Positions 1 to 13,339 of a DNA stretch of 64,000 nt are shown piece after piece. The notes under the pieces are model-generated. The model was not told where the DNA came from, did not search any database, and saw nothing but the letters and a program-made list of their open reading frames with translations. The stretch's first letter is position 1. The number at the start of each line of letters is the position of its first letter. This DNA comes from Epiperipatus broadwayi (Eukaryota; Onychophora; Udeonychophora; Euonychophora; Peripatidae), in NCBI GenBank assembly GCA_028023455.1, contig JAQFVV010012422.1:7555210-7619209 (forward strand). Reading direction: 5' to 3'. A program made the translations under genes and the position numbers.

Positions 1-1998
1 GATACACCCAAATACAACATAATAAGCAATTTATTTTTCTTTTATTTTTTTAAGTAATACCATAAGTCATTTACTACATTTAACTTAATATCCTACTATA
101 AAATTATTAATAAATTTAAAGACATATATTTTGATATATTTCATATTAATATTTTGTCTGTCACATATTTTAGCAACAATAGATTTAGATAAATAAATAA
201 CAAGTTATATTAGGTATGTGTATGGTTCTATATGTGCATGCATATTTAAATTATTGTGTATATTTTTGAAATTACATATTTTAAAAGAATAATATTATTA
301 AAGATATCTTATTTGCAATGATCTTTTTGTTAAACAAATAAATGTATTTTATTTTAAAAAAAATAATGGTAAAATTATTGTGTTAGTATTCTATTATAAA
401 ATATTTTTCTTTTTAAAATATAAAAAAAAGATTTTGTCAAGAATGCTGTTTTGTTTGATTTAAATGAACTCTAGTAAAGTGGATGATAATTCTCTTTTAA
501 ACAAAGGGGACAAATTTGTGTTGCCTATTAGGTACTGTTTTAGGTCAATAACCTAAATATTACATCAATAAACAAATGATATAAAAGCCTGTGAATTAAC
601 TTAAGACTTACTCTTTCTATATTATGTATCTCTATTAGTTCAGTTAATTTACTGTATCAATTTTTTTTAAACATAATATATATATTTTTAAATGTTTTAT
701 GTAAATAACATAATGAAAAGCTAAGCAGTGGGCAATATTTTATTCCAAAGACAACTTAGTCTTTCAAGAGGTACCCATTTAAACAACTAAAAATATGAAA
801 TATATTTAGAAGCATTCCAGAATAAAAGATAGTAAAAGATTATAAAGTTAACCAAGTGAATTAACATATAAACATCATATTTATCTAATATATGGAAAGT
901 TTTGCCTCTGTGAATTAATATATGTATATATGCATCTATTTGTGTGCCATGAAATAAATAATTTGCTATGGATTAAAACCCCAAATGGATAATAATTTTG
1001 AATTTTTTAAATAACCATTCAATCATTTAAAAAAATAGTAATAATACTTGTTACTTACTGTCAAATATGTGAAAATTGCTTGAACCATTAAGGATTATTT
1101 GTTAAACAAAATGTGGGTACTTTAAAAGAAACAAGCTCTTAGGAATTAGTGTGTTTTAAAATATCATCATTTCATGAATTTTTTATGGATTTTCTTTGCA
1201 TGAATTTAATAAAAATAATTTTAAAATTGTGGAACTCTTTATACATAAACACTGATCATTATCTAACCATTTGATAATACAGTTTGTATGCTTTATTTAT
1301 ATAATTATTATTTATATTATTGTTGTTGTTTTAAAAATCATTTAATGTATATAGGTGTGTAGATGGATATATATATATATATACTATTAATCAAAAAGAA
1401 AATTTTAACAACTAATTAAATTTAACTTAAAACAATGATGATAAATTTTATTTAATATATATATTTATATTGTAACAGTATACATATGCCGTTACATTAT
1501 TTTAAAATTAAAATAAAACGATCGTAAATAAAAATTGATTTTATTATAAACTAAAAGCCAAAATTAAAAGAGTTGTCTTTAACATATATAGATCACACAG
1601 ATGGAAAACTTTAAAAACTATTTTTAAAAAAAAGTACTTGAAAGTTGTTGTTTTTTTTTTTTTGTAAAAAAAGTAAAGATATAAAGATTGATATTTTTGA
1701 AAATAGAAATAAATGATTTTTATCAAATTTAATCTTAGAAAATGGAAATGATTGTTGTATTAATTTAATGATTGTTTTAAAGCAAACTAACCCTGGTGGC
1801 ACATAAATAATTAAGAGATCAGATAAGAGAATAAAAGAATTAGATTGAGCAATGCAATCATGAAGCCACAGCATGGACTGTAAATGGAACATTAAAGTCA
1901 GTAACATCATGCTAGACCGATCTCTTGGATTTCTGATAAGAGGACCATAAAATTATAAAAGGCAAAATAATTGTTGTTGCAGCAGTCTGACTATTAAG
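1..1998. other. AT-rich stretch without recognisable gene
   Basis: I see no coding, RNA or transposon signature. It holds short TA runs (about 1365-1383 and 1455-1470), A/T homopolymers such as the T run near 1650, and scattered polyadenylation-like AATAAA words. Short open frames here are low complexity. Confidence 0.5.
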
Positions 1999-2428
1999 CT
2001 ATAAAAACAAAATATAACAAACAACCACCATACCCCAACAAAAATAAAAAAATATAAACAAAAAACCCCAACCCACTACCAATTATAAACACCAAACACA
2101 TCAAATAATAAAAAACCTTACACAACATAAAAAATACAAAAAAAACCACTACCTAAACAATACCTATAAAATATAATATAATAAATTTTTATTATTAATA
2201 TATATCTAAATTTTTATATATATATAATAATATACTAAAATTTTTATACAAACATAACTATCCAATCAACAAACCAATTAATTTAATAATTTAAATTTAA
2301 CTATATAAATTTTACTCAAAACTCCTTTCATTTCAATACTTAAAAAATAATAATTTTTTTTTTCCTTTCAATATAATTTTTTCTTTCCTAATTCATAAAA
2401 TAAACATAATTTAACCATATTTTTTCCC
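1999..2428. other. 430-nt tract with no G on the + strand
   Basis: From 1999 to 2428 there is not one G, while I count 77 C. The first 160 bp are CA-rich (C up to a quarter of bases), followed by AT-rich sequence with scattered C. G content is ordinary on both sides: it stops at G1998 and resumes at CCCGG (2426-2430). No coding capacity, tandem period or transposon similarity is apparent. Read on the - strand it is a C-less, G- and T-rich sequence that looks as if every cytosine had been converted to thymine. Confidence 0.9.
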
Positions 2429-3560
2429 GGTCTTCCCCCCAAATAACTTTGGTGAAGTGGGTACAATAAAAAGTATAATGTGCCAACAAAACCCACTCGA
2501 CCAATAACGGAAACGTAATTAGATCTCTGTTATAAACTTTGTAATATCATTTATTTTGATTTATAAGTTGTTTTGTTTTGTTTAAATTTGTTAAATAAAT
2601 TCTACAAACGGCAAAATAATAAAGTAAAAATACCTTTTCTTTGAAAATTAAAACAGGCAGGAGTAAAAAATAAGCAAAACCTGAAAAAATAGAAGAAGAA
2701 AACAAACAAGACCTAGAAAACAGATATGAGGGCAAGAAATAAAACCTAAAAAACCAACAGAAAAATAAAAGTAGATAGAAAGGGGATGGCTAAGAGGGGA
2801 ATTAGCTGCGGGGGGTTAAAATCTTAAAATAATACGCAAGGTATGAGAGAAGCACCATACCCATGGAGGGCCCCCGGCTTCACCTTGCCACGGAAAAACA
2901 CCAAAGACGCGCCTGAAATAAACAAGCTGTTAAAAACAAAAAACAACAGCCAGGACAGAAGAAAACACGAACAACGCTATAAACCAAGGACGAAAACAAC
3001 TATAAAACAGGACTGTTTGTGATTCCAAATATAGAGTACCTAGTAATAATAAGCTATAGCTCACTATTATTTGTATAACTTCTAAATGTAAAAATTGTAA
3101 ATTTGTGAAACTAAAATTTAAGAATTCATGTAATCTGTAAACTTCTGCAAATCTAGCTACCCTCCCCTCCTTTTGGTGTGTATTTCTTAAATCTACTTTT
3201 ATTTATAATTATCATTGAAATATTACCTTCTCAGAATTGTCTTAGTGTTAAAGCTAAATCCATAATCGTCAAACGTGAATGCGTGCGTGTCATTATATTG
3301 CTTTTATAAATAACTTAAATTTCATATAAATCGACACGCATTCAAAGAATCAGTTATTGTAATGCAGGGTCGACTACTCCGTAATAGCTGGCATACTGCT
3401 TAATAATTCCCTTTTTAGATATTTTTATTATTATTAAATGTTAATGAATAATTATGTAAATTTCATTTCTTTGAGAGTCACCAATTTCTTTCAGTCAAAG
3501 TTGATAATGTTGGGCCGGTTTGAAATCTAGTTAAATATTACCGCAATCTTTAGATATTAT
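2429..3560. other. unassigned; small GC-rich patches
   Basis: No gene recognised. A GC-rich patch at about 2780-2945 includes runs of G (GCGGGGGG) and GGAGGGCCCCCGG; its style resembles the 5' end of the RTE LINE near 28.3 kb, but I cannot align it. The rest is AT-rich. 3360-3400 contains a short GC-rich island without a frame. Confidence 0.4.
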
Positions 3561-4030
3561 ACATGTGTTAGTTTTGAGCCCGATGGCTCATTCCACGCGT
3601 GAAACTCCGGATTCTCCATGGTTGAATTAACCCCGTCGCCACGCAAGGGACATGATCAAGTCCCGTGGGCTCGACGCGTCACGCGCCGCTGCAAGCGACA
3701 CGGACCGCTTGTCCCTGGTTGCTGGACACCTACCCTTCGGGTCGGGCGAGACCAACCGAAACCCTTAAACTTATTCAGGTCTTGCGTTTTAGCGCTGCCT
3801 TTTACCGCCCTTCTAAGCTACGTGTTCTTTTATATTAGTTTATTATTCTCTCCATCCTCCGCCTCGGCTTACTTCGCATATACTCTCAAATAAAGTTGCC
3901 CTTGGTAAAATAAGTTTTATTAAATAAATGTATGTCCGCCGTTACTGATGACTCTGGCGTGCAAAGTATCATTCCTTACGCACGTGAAATACCCTCGGAA
4001 CCCTGGGTAGCTGGATAGCTTCCTATAAAT
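3561..4030 (+). repeat. GC-rich block, possible solo LTR
   Basis: A compact block of about 50-55% GC with many CpG, in DNA that is otherwise near 25% GC. It opens with TGTTAGTTTTGAGCCCG (3565), has an AATAAA at about 3889 followed by T-rich sequence, and ends near CTGGGTAGCTGGATAGC. A TG start, an internal polyadenylation signal and about 450 bp length would fit a solo LTR, but I see no matching CA end or target-site duplication. The 91-codon frame inside it begins in GC-rich sequence and has no recognisable domain, so I do not call it a gene. A fragment of a young transposon is the main alternative. Confidence 0.35.
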
Positions 4031-4215
4031 AAATGCTCCTAATAAAGAAATGATTTTCTATATATAATATTGCCAATTAAATATTGAAACTCTTAATTTA
4101 AAAATATGATCAATAACCTTACTAATGTTGCTTTTATTAAAAATGTAAATAAAAATTTAACTATACGTCTGTAGTTAAGTTTTCATTATTCGATGCCCAT
4201 TATATATTTCCTCGA

Positions 4216-4530
4216 TTATATGTGTTAGTTAAATTCGTTGATTGTTGGCCAACCGGAACAAAACCGAACCGCACCCCTGACACGTGCCAAAGAGGTTTAC
4301 TTAGTCGATCAGGGCGTTTCCGTGTTGATTGTGGAACCGAAAACGTTCGAACTCGAACGGTGCTCGCCTCGGGGCTGGTCTGTGTGGTGGCAGCAGTTAC
4401 GCGGTTGCCATATGAACGGTAACTGTATTGCAGACTTCACGATGTAGGAGTCTTGCAATAGATTCAATTTCCTTTGCATGCACCAGATGGGGCCTTTCAA
4501 TGACAATCCTCGACCAAATGAGTGGCTTGT
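4216..4530. other. second GC-rich CpG-containing block, unknown
   Basis: About 240 bp of high-GC, CpG-rich sequence starting after TGTGTTAGTT, a 10-mer that also opens the preceding block at 3563. Three overlapping frames (two +, one -) stay open, as expected for GC-rich DNA, and none matches a family I know. The spacing of about 655 bp between the two TGTGTTAGTT words suggests the two blocks may be parts of one element. Confidence 0.35.
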
Positions 4531-6379
4531 AGCGGTTATGTCTCCAAAGAACTATTAGCAAACAATAGGATCAGCAAGAACTTCCATAAACTGAATGAAA
4601 TCTGGAGAAGTAATCAAGATCAAAGGGGAAGTATAAACTTTTACCAATTGAACTTTCTTTTAAATAAATATATCTTCAATAAGTAGTCAATCCGAAAAAA
4701 AAAGTAATATAAATAAATTGACTTTTATCTGAGCAAGAATAGAATTCTAAATCAATTATTAATATTTATTTTTATATAAGTTTGCTATTTCAATCATTTC
4801 CATTTTTCTTTTTCTCTTTATGTATTTTTGGTATTTAACTAGGTTATTTAATTTTATCTGTTAACTAAAATTTATTAGATCTAAGTTGGGTATGGATAGC
4901 TGCATAGATTCGTTAAGGTTTATATTAGTTATTTTTTAAGATTTTTTTTATTTGTGAAAAAAAAATAGATATATCGGTAAATATGATACCTCACACTGAG
5001 TGTCCAAACGTATTTATCGTATATCTTTTAAATTATTGTTATTAATGTGGCACCTTATGATGAGTGCCACTGGGTTTACTTTATTTTAAATTTCCCTCAG
5101 CTATTCTCAATTAATAACTTTATAATTTAATCGTTTATGTTTATTTTGAAGGGGTTTAATTTCAGGCTATTTGTTTCATAGTTAGGTTGATGCTGGTGGA
5201 GGAATATATGGGTGTTTTTATCAATATAATGTGAAGTGTGTTTAGCATACAGGGCAAATCTCAATTGAATGCATGACCCAATGATGTAGGCATTGCGTTG
5301 CAATGGACACAGATGTATTTCCTGCAATATTAACCCTTAGACCGCTCTCGCCCATACGTACCATTTCTCTTAAATATTATATGCAAGATTCCTTCGCCAG
5401 ACAGATGCACATTCCTGTACTGGATGAGGATTGTGTCCTTCAAATAAATCATGCTGCAGATGCACATTCCTGACAGTGCGGTTTTATGCTAGCATCTTCA
5501 TATTGCATTGGTTGCATCTGTATATCAGGAAGCAAATGTTGTTTTGGCTATGAACTTTTAGTCTCAGGTTGAATGATTGTTTTTGAAATAAGTTTTTAAA
5601 TGAGTAATCTATGTAGCTTATCTATACCCAACATTATAAAACAAACTTCTATAAAATGGCCATCTGTGCAGGCTTACTCCAAATAATTTAAATTTAAAAT
5701 TAATATTAAAATCTAAACAAGATACATTTTATTCCTCAATTTCAAATATTTATATATGTGCAATAATAAATGTTTTTTTTTTTGTGCGTGTGTGTTATTA
5801 CTGGCAGTGGCTTATTTTATTTTTTTAATATTAAAAATATATTTTTAAGAAGTTTTATATTAAATCTCTGCATCTTCTTGAGCTAGTGACATGGGCTAAT
5901 GGTCAATATAAAATAAAATTTGGATCTTAACAGTAAGTATCTGCCTACTATATAAATTTTCCAGGTTCAAATGGCCTGAAGGGGCCCTTGTATGGCAGAT
6001 ATGGTAAGACTCATTACACCCTGACCATTATAATATATATATATATAGTCTAATGGTCTATTGGAGACAACAAATCAATAAATATTTTCTTTGTGGTTTA
6101 AAAATGTGCAATGTCTTAGCTTCAAATTACAATCAAACAAATAGAACGTTTTATAGTACATTAATTTAAATTATTCAAAACATATTAATTAATGCCTTAT
6201 TATTAATTTTGTTAATAAAATTATTGTTTATTATTAAATTTGAGTTAATAGTCTTATTTGATTTAGTAGATATATAAAATAGTTATAATAATTTAAAATC
6301 TCAATGCAATTATAAACATATAAAATTTAATTAACAAAATAATATGTATTTTATTGTTTTATTAGAATTTTGTAATTAT
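4531..6379. other. no gene seen; short direct repeat
   Basis: AT-rich with no recognised element. A 16-bp word, CAGATGCACATTCCTG, occurs twice, at 5402 and 5457. A polyT/TG patch lies near 5770. 5960-6070 is less AT-biased but shows no feature I can name. Confidence 0.4.
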
Positions 6380-6905
6380 TAAAGGTGAACCTATAAATTT
6401 TGGTATATAATAATGTAAATGAGTTAATTTATGAATTAGTCCTAATATAAACTATTAACTAATATATCCATTATAAATTTTCAAATGAATTATTTAAATT
6501 ATGTATTACAATTTTGGCATCCAGTTTGGGTTATTATTTATTTAATATATAAATATTATTGATAGATTTTAACTTTATTCCAATATAGATTTTGGATTAT
6601 TTTATTAGTAAAGTTTAATTAAAATTATTGCTGAAATGTATTCCATTACAGATTTGGTCTTGCTCAATTTGTGTACCTTTAATAATTTTAGCTAGCCTAT
6701 TTATATTGTTAAAGATTTGGGGTTGTACTATTTATACTATTACAGATTTATCCAATTTGTGGAGTATATAAAAGTAAACACTCTCATTTGATCATTTTAT
6801 GCCATTACAAACTTTAGTGTCCAAAGTTTGGGTCTGTAAAATAGTCTCTCTTCTCATTTTATTCTGTTACAGATTTGGCTTGCCCAAAGATGTGGGCATT
6901 ATATA
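6380..6905 (+). repeat. degenerate tandem repeat, about 90-130 bp period
   Basis: Recurring words 'TTACAGATTTGG', 'CCAATTTGTG' or 'CCAGTTTGGG', each followed by TTATT-rich sequence, appear at irregular spacing (about 6510, 6580, 6650, 6710, 6745, 6800, 6870). They look like strongly diverged copies of one unit. The array ends in an AT run at 6900-6915, just before the foldback. Confidence 0.45.
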
Positions 6906-6961
6906 TATATATATAAGTGTAATAATGCTCAAGGCTAAATGGATTTGTAAATAATCATTCA

Positions 6962-7262
6962 AAACCATTCAACACTTAGACAGTCCCAATATCAATAACA
7001 ATCAACAATTTCAAACTGTTGCCAAGGCAACATCCCTTTTACAATAAAGATTTAACAATAAAGGTTTAAAAAAGTTTATTTAAACTTCTTTGTATCAATA
7101 ATTTCAATCTCTAAAGTCAAGTTGCAGTCTTCAGTGACTATGAAAGTATATTGGACCATTAATAAAGGTGGTAATCCACCTTCATTGTTAAAAGGAGGTT
7201 GCCTTGACAACAGTTTGAATTTGTTGATTGTTATTGATATTGGGATTGTTAACTGGTTTTTA
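6962..7262. repeat. foldback repeat, about 80-100-bp arms
   Basis: The left arm (CCCAATATCAATAACAATCA..., then GTTGCCAAGGCAAC) is matched in reverse complement by the right arm (GTTGCCTTGACAACAG..., then TTGATATTGGGATTGTTAAC). The loop of about 120 bp contains AATAAAGGTTTAAAAAAG. Arm identity is roughly 80-85% by eye. It has no coding capacity; the 70-codon frame crossing it is accidental. Confidence 0.75.
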
Positions 7263-7920
7263 ATGATATATAAATATATTGAACTGGAGCATGCAAATTT
7301 AAATAGATATTCCTTAAATTACTTAATATGTTAAAACATTAAATAAAATGATAAATAAAAGAAACATATAGAATGCTTATCTAATATTTGGTTAGCTAAC
7401 CATAATAATACATTAATATAAAATAAAATCTCTTATATTTCAGATTACTGTGGAGCGGAAAGTCTATAAATAGATTCATTAATTTATTAAAATATAGTTT
7501 AAATTACGGAGGAAATTTTATTAAATTCAAGCCATACTTTTAAAATGTAATAAATATTTAAACATTTCTATGTCATTAAATTATTTACTTCATAAACATA
7601 TCAGTAAATTATAATATTATATGTCATTTCAGGGATTCGTTTACAGAATTCATTACCACTTATAATATATATAAAGATGTGAATAAACAATAAATAAATG
7701 AGTGTGATAACCTATTATAATTACAAAAAACTAATTTAATTAAATAAAAATAAAAATTTATTAATACAAGCAATAACAATAATAATAAAAAATATTTAAT
7801 GTTAAGAAGCAAATAAATATTTCTTATCAAACTATTTACACTTGAATTGATTGCTATTTATCTATTATACGTTTATTATTTTAATATTGAAATACACGTA
7901 TAATGTATATACTTAACCTA

Positions 7921-8065
7921 GATGTAATTAAAGGGGATTTGAACCCAGACTTTCAAGCTTTCTACAGTCATCTACTCTATCCAAATATAACCAATACACA
8001 TTTATCTTTTTCACATGTATGTGGTTATGTGTATCTGTTATATTAAATAGAGTGGATGTTTATAT
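7921..8065 (-). repeat. half copy of the tRNA-like foldback family (FB1)
   Basis: Carries the FB1 arm. On the - strand it reads AGTCTGGGTTCAAATCCCC, which fits a pol III B box (GGTTCRANYCC), after GATGACTGTAGAAAGCTTG. The same arm bounds the complete FB1 copy at 19041-19561. Only one arm is present here. Confidence 0.6.
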
Positions 8066-8548
8066 TATTTTATGGATGTTTCTATCATTTGTTGTAGACA
8101 ATACACTAACAAGTTATTTATTAATACAAATATTGCTAAAATAAGCATATAAATATATAATTTGCAAAATCTAATCAGTTTGTTCAATTTCTTTATTATT
8201 TTTATCATCCAAATAGACATAAGTTTATTAAGTTATATTTCACAAAAACAGTTTATATTATACTTGGTTACATTAAATATTGATTCTTTATTTATTATAT
8301 AATATTTACATTATAAATATTAAAGCTATTTATATTTAAAATATAATCAATATGATTAAATATATTTTATATTTCTATTCTTAGTAATTAAATGTATACA
8401 CTTTTATTGATATTATCCAGAAATATTTACGCACAAAATTTATTTTTCATCAATAATATGTACATGGTGATCATGTGATGTTTAGTGGTAATAATATATA
8501 TATATATATATATAAGGAAATAAATAAACATATTTTTATTTAAATTAG
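8066..8548. other. no gene seen; fragment of FB2 end
   Basis: AT-rich. Only a short match is notable: GATCATGTGATGTTTAGTGG at about 8469 is the outer end of the FB2 foldback family (see 48170-48482), followed by a TA run. Confidence 0.4.
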
Positions 8549-8700
<152 letters not shown>

Positions 8701-11700
8701 CACTAATGGATATTATTTATGATTTACTTCAATCTATTTCGGTAATGAGATATATTTGTATCCTAATCAAATACATGCATTCTTAAAATAAAAGGTTTAT
8801 AATAAAAAATTACCTGATAAACTTTTCTTGCTTACTTACAAGGAATGCTCCCCTCCTCCTAATTGCAACCCACCATTGGAAGCACAATATTTATTATTTA
8901 CAAAAAAAAACAAAAACAAATTATAATCAACTTATTGTAACAGTCAGAATCGTCTATCTCGCTAACACACTGCAGAATTCAAACCCCAGACACAAAACTG
9001 AACATTCTAGGAGGGGTTGCCTTCTAGATATACTAAGTTCGAATCTAAAGTCCAAATTTCACAGTGCCATCTATGTGACAACACATCTGATGCCACTACT
9101 AGTATAACCTTTGACCAGTGCCTGGTGGTCAGGGAGAAACAAAAGACTCTATACTAAAAGAAGCTTGGGTGGCTAATTAGCATCTATGGATTTACAAAAG
9201 AAATGCAGAAAATATATATATAGAGACCGAGACAGTGATAGGAATCAAATAAAATAAGAGATCAAATTTAGTTTTAAATAATTTCACAAAATTTATTTAT
9301 ATAAATTATATATATAATGCCACTGTCTGCTTATATGAGACAGGGACACATATTAAATAATTGTTGGCATTATATTCCAATAAATGACAAAAAGGTTTTA
9401 AAGCAAAGTGATATATTCTATTCCTCAGGTTAATAGCATTACGATAATGTGCTTGACGAGATAGGAACATGTGCGAGGTGCTTTGAGTAATTATACAAGT
9501 TTAAGAAAATATTTGAAATTAAGTGTTATAAAATATTTATTGATTTCGAGAATAGCACGGACAAAAGCTTACTAAGCAACAAAGTGGGAACGTGATCAAA
9601 GCATTTATTTGAGAATAATAATAATAAAGTTACATTGGGAGGTCAGTATTGCTGATAATGAATTTATTAAAGTTGGAGGGTGTGACACGTTTAAGTCATG
9701 GATGCTTTGTGCAATAAATATAAAATAAAACAATATTGGAGATTCGGAATAATTACGGAGGCCATCTCGCCGCTAACCCGTAGGAAAGTATTTTGATGAA
9801 CAGCCGAAACTTAGTGACTGGGTGACGATTGCATTTAATTCCCAGGTGTGTCATTTGTGAACACACTCTGCCTGGAAACTGCAATAGCGAAAAGAGTCCT
9901 TGGAAAATTAAAACAAAGCGGTCTCAACAACCAATTCATTTACCAGCAGTACGAGACTAGTATATATAAAACATACTGAATGGGTTTTACTTGGATTAAA
10001 AGAAATGCCCAATCAAATTCCCAGAAATTCATTTAAAAGGGTCTGCACTATCTCGACGTCAATGATGAACTTTGTAATTAAAGTAGAACACGGTAATTAA
10101 AATAGGAAAATGCATGCTTGCGGGTTTGAAAAGTAAGTATAGATTTATATACGCAATCAAGCATTAGGGGACACATTTAATCATTGACCTTGCACATACT
10201 CTCATATTAGATTAAAATCAATAACATGTAGATTTTAAACTATGTGATTATATTATATATTAAAGAAAAGAATCGCCCTCGAACGAGTGATTTGCTAGAT
10301 AATAAAATTGGAAAATTATAAATTTAAAATATGCCTTAATAGTGGCGTCTTACTTTCAATAAAGGGAATAGTTCACTCGGTCAAAGATGATTCTGACACA
10401 TTATCATAATAAAATAAAAGAAAGCTTTATAAATAGAAAATATTAACCCAAGGATAGAGAGCAAAATGTTGAGTATATTTAAACACATTAAAGAAATACA
10501 TAATGAAGTTATGTGAAATATAAGAAAAACAATTTTAAATAGCTATAGCATGTTAGTTATCACAAGAGCTCTTGGGTTAATTTAGGGTTACCTCTGGAGA
10601 AGCATTTTAGGTAGATTGATGGTCGGCAGGTTTTTATATAATTTAACAGCAAAATCTGGAAATGTTCATATTTTGGCAGCAGCAGCAGTTCCGGGGTTCC
10701 TTATGTGATAGCTTCCGATGGTCTGGAGCAGTGGCCAGCTATTCTGAGGGGACATAGCCATCTTAATGCCTCTACTCTGTCATGTCAAGGTTAGCAAATT
10801 ATTAGAATAGAACTCAGAATGATTTCTCTTAGAAACATTAGAATAAAAACTGGAGAACAAAAGAAAACCCTTCTTTTATAGTAGACTTTAACAATAGAAC
10901 TGCCCTGGAGCATTACAAAATATATCGGACTTATCAGCTGTAATTAAATCATCCAAATGTCTAAAGGAATTCAACATTAATTAATTTCTTTTGTTAATTT
11001 CCCTGTCGACATTCGAATTACAAACTAGATTTAATTAAAAATTACTTTTATTAATTAAAGAAAACCTTAAGTGGACATCTGCTGTTTTTAGATAAACTTA
11101 TATAATATTAACTAATTAAACTATTGTCCCTCATTTATTTTAAAGAAATATTTGGAATGACTTTTATTAAATTAAACGAAAATTATTTTACTTTTAACTT
11201 GCAATATTTGAATCTATTTACTAAACGAATATTTACTAAATGAATTTTATTTTAAATCAAAATATATTACGATGGTAATATATTTGTAAATAGATTCAAA
11301 CAAAATAACTTTAACAATTTATAATTTTGATATGTTTTAAAATGCATATCATAGTGTGTGCGCAATTACGACTTATATAACCTACTTTTTAATAAATCAA
11401 AATTATGTGAACATATACATAATCTATAATCTTTTATTTATTTGGGAATGACTTATATATATAATATGAGCATTGTACTCATGGTTTAAAATTAGGCGGG
11501 ATTTTCGGTATATAAGCGTATTGCAGACACACTACGATAGATTGGGGTTCAAACTAAGGTATGAGGGTAGGAAATAGGTGAGAAAAGGTGAAATGAAGGT
11601 CTGCAAAGCAGACCTTACTGTTTCATTATATACATTTATCTAAACAAAAAATAATAATTTAAACTTCCAAATCTTGCATATGTTCCACTAAAAAATCCCA

Positions 11701-12400
11701 AGATGTTTTCAGTTGTGTATTCCAAGTTATTAGCATTCCATTAAAATTATCCAGATTGATGATTTGTTTTTAACTTTACTAAAATATTCTACATTCAGTA
11801 TTTTAAATTTTTTTGGATAACCCTGGATTCATTTATATTATTAGTAATAGTAGTCATCAATTTCTTCAAAATATTTTTATAAAGTTACATTGCAGCATTT
11901 ATCTTTAATATAGTACTTTTTATCATAATTAAATAATTTTATCTGATGTTATTGTATTTAGATTCTCAGAAGACTGAAATCGTTTGAGCAAATGTTTTAT
12001 GACTTTACTCCATAATATTCACTTTAACTTTGAAATAAAATTATTTATATATACATACTAATTTTTGTTGCTGTTTAGCTATTGAGACAAAAATGAGAGA
12101 GAAAGAGAGTTTAATCTAAAATCAGAAACTTAAATAGTTTATTTCCAATGATGGCATAATTATATTTTAAAGACATTTATTGTTCTATAAGAATCAATTA
12201 AACAGGTTTAAAAAAAGAAAAAAAAACACTAGTTTTGATCATGAGGAAGAGTCTAAGATAGATTACAGATTAAGAAAAAGTGTTTTTACATTATTGACTT
12301 ATACAACATTATTTACATAAAAAAGGGTTTTAAAGTTTGTTAAGAAGGGGGGTCCAAATCTTGAGGTTTATCATTGTCACATTTATTTTCAGAGAATGGT
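8701..12400. other. no gene recognised; higher-complexity non-repeat DNA
   Basis: Compared with the flanks, 8820-10800 has higher complexity, with isolated GC-richer words (for example around 9760-9850 and 10670-10790, the latter with GCAGCAGCAG). I find no splice-compatible frame or domain, so it may be unique intergenic or intronic DNA or an old element. A perfect 21-bp hairpin, AAGGTCTGC-AAA-GCAGACCTT, sits at about 11604-11624. 11650-12400 is AT-rich, probably 3' flank of the LINE relic that follows on the - strand. Confidence 0.35.
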
Positions 12401-12408
12401 TTATCTTA

Positions 12409-12852
12409 TTATGTTTTCAGATGTTGTTGCATTAGGGACCAAGTGTCTTCAAACATTGTGTGAGATGATAGTTTATTATCTCTTTCTTTAAAAGTTTCCA
12501 GTTTATTCCAGAAGGTGTACAGGGGTCTTCTGGGATTGCAATAATACATGAGTTTGCATCTGGTACACCAGATAGCATATAACACAAATGTGCTAGCACA
12601 AATGTTTGCAAAAATTCCTTGTTTGAATGTCTGGAATAGGGTATTGATATTATATTTGGGGTTGTCAAAAAATTTTGGTATTGCTTTGCATATGATCTCA
12701 AGGCCCTCACATTTGAAGAAAAGATGATATTGAGTTTCAGAATTTTTGTGGCAAAGGCTGCATTGTTCATCAACATTCTTGTACTGCCTTCTGTGTCTAT
12801 AAAAGTAAAGTGTAGGTAGGTATTCTATATCTATTTTGATAAGAAAATCCAA
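12409..12852 (-). pseudogene. LINE reverse-transcriptase C-terminus with zinc knuckle (relic)
   Basis: A 147-codon open frame on the - strand carries the zf-RVT type motif found C-terminal to many LINE reverse transcriptases: CSLCHKNSETQYHLFFKCE (C-x2-C-x7-8-H-x4-C), followed by a conserved-looking tail with a Trp/Cys pair (IWCTRCKLMYY). Upstream on the - strand, 12853-13050 continues in broken frames (KYLDFLIKIDIEYLP; an MDRF segment) with stops. No catalytic YxDD block remains, so this is a 3' fragment of a non-LTR retrotransposon. The clade is uncertain. Confidence 0.65.
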
Positions 12853-13339
12853 GTACTTAGTTTCAAGTGACCAGAATTTAAATTTTTTAATCAGTTGTTT
12901 GTTCTTTATATTAATGTATTAGTTTCTTTTCATGATTTGAGATAGGAATTTCCTAGCTATTGTTTTTATAGTATTTTATGTTGTAAACTACTTGTTTCCA
13001 TGGTTTTTTCTTAAGAGTCAAATCTATCCATATATCTACTTGATGAATTTTTTTTTAAAAAAACATCAACAATCCATGACATTAAAATGCCTTTTACAAA
13101 ACCTTATAAAATAAAATATTACACAATATGTTTTAAAAATAATAAAATATAATTCTACCAAATACAAAATATATTCAAAATTATATTTAAATAAAATAGA
13201 CATTCTTTTCTATTTATTTATTTATTTATTTATTTAATAAATTAATCAATATTTTAAATATCGGTTTTAAATAAATTAAATGGGGTTTTTTTTTATTTTT
13301 AAAAAATGTTTTTATATACATATAATTTACAAAAAAATA

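Noticed and set aside
3618-3893. 91-codon open frame in the GC-rich block
   Set aside because: Open mainly because the block is GC-rich; no domain, no splice context, and the C-terminal part is translated from T-rich sequence.
4222-4506. Three overlapping frames (two +, one -) in the second GC-rich block
   Set aside because: Mutually overlapping frames in both directions, none with recognisable family features; treated as composition effect.
10660-10790. GC-richer segment as a 5' ZP exon
   Set aside because: Stops in all frames and no ZP-N cysteine pattern.
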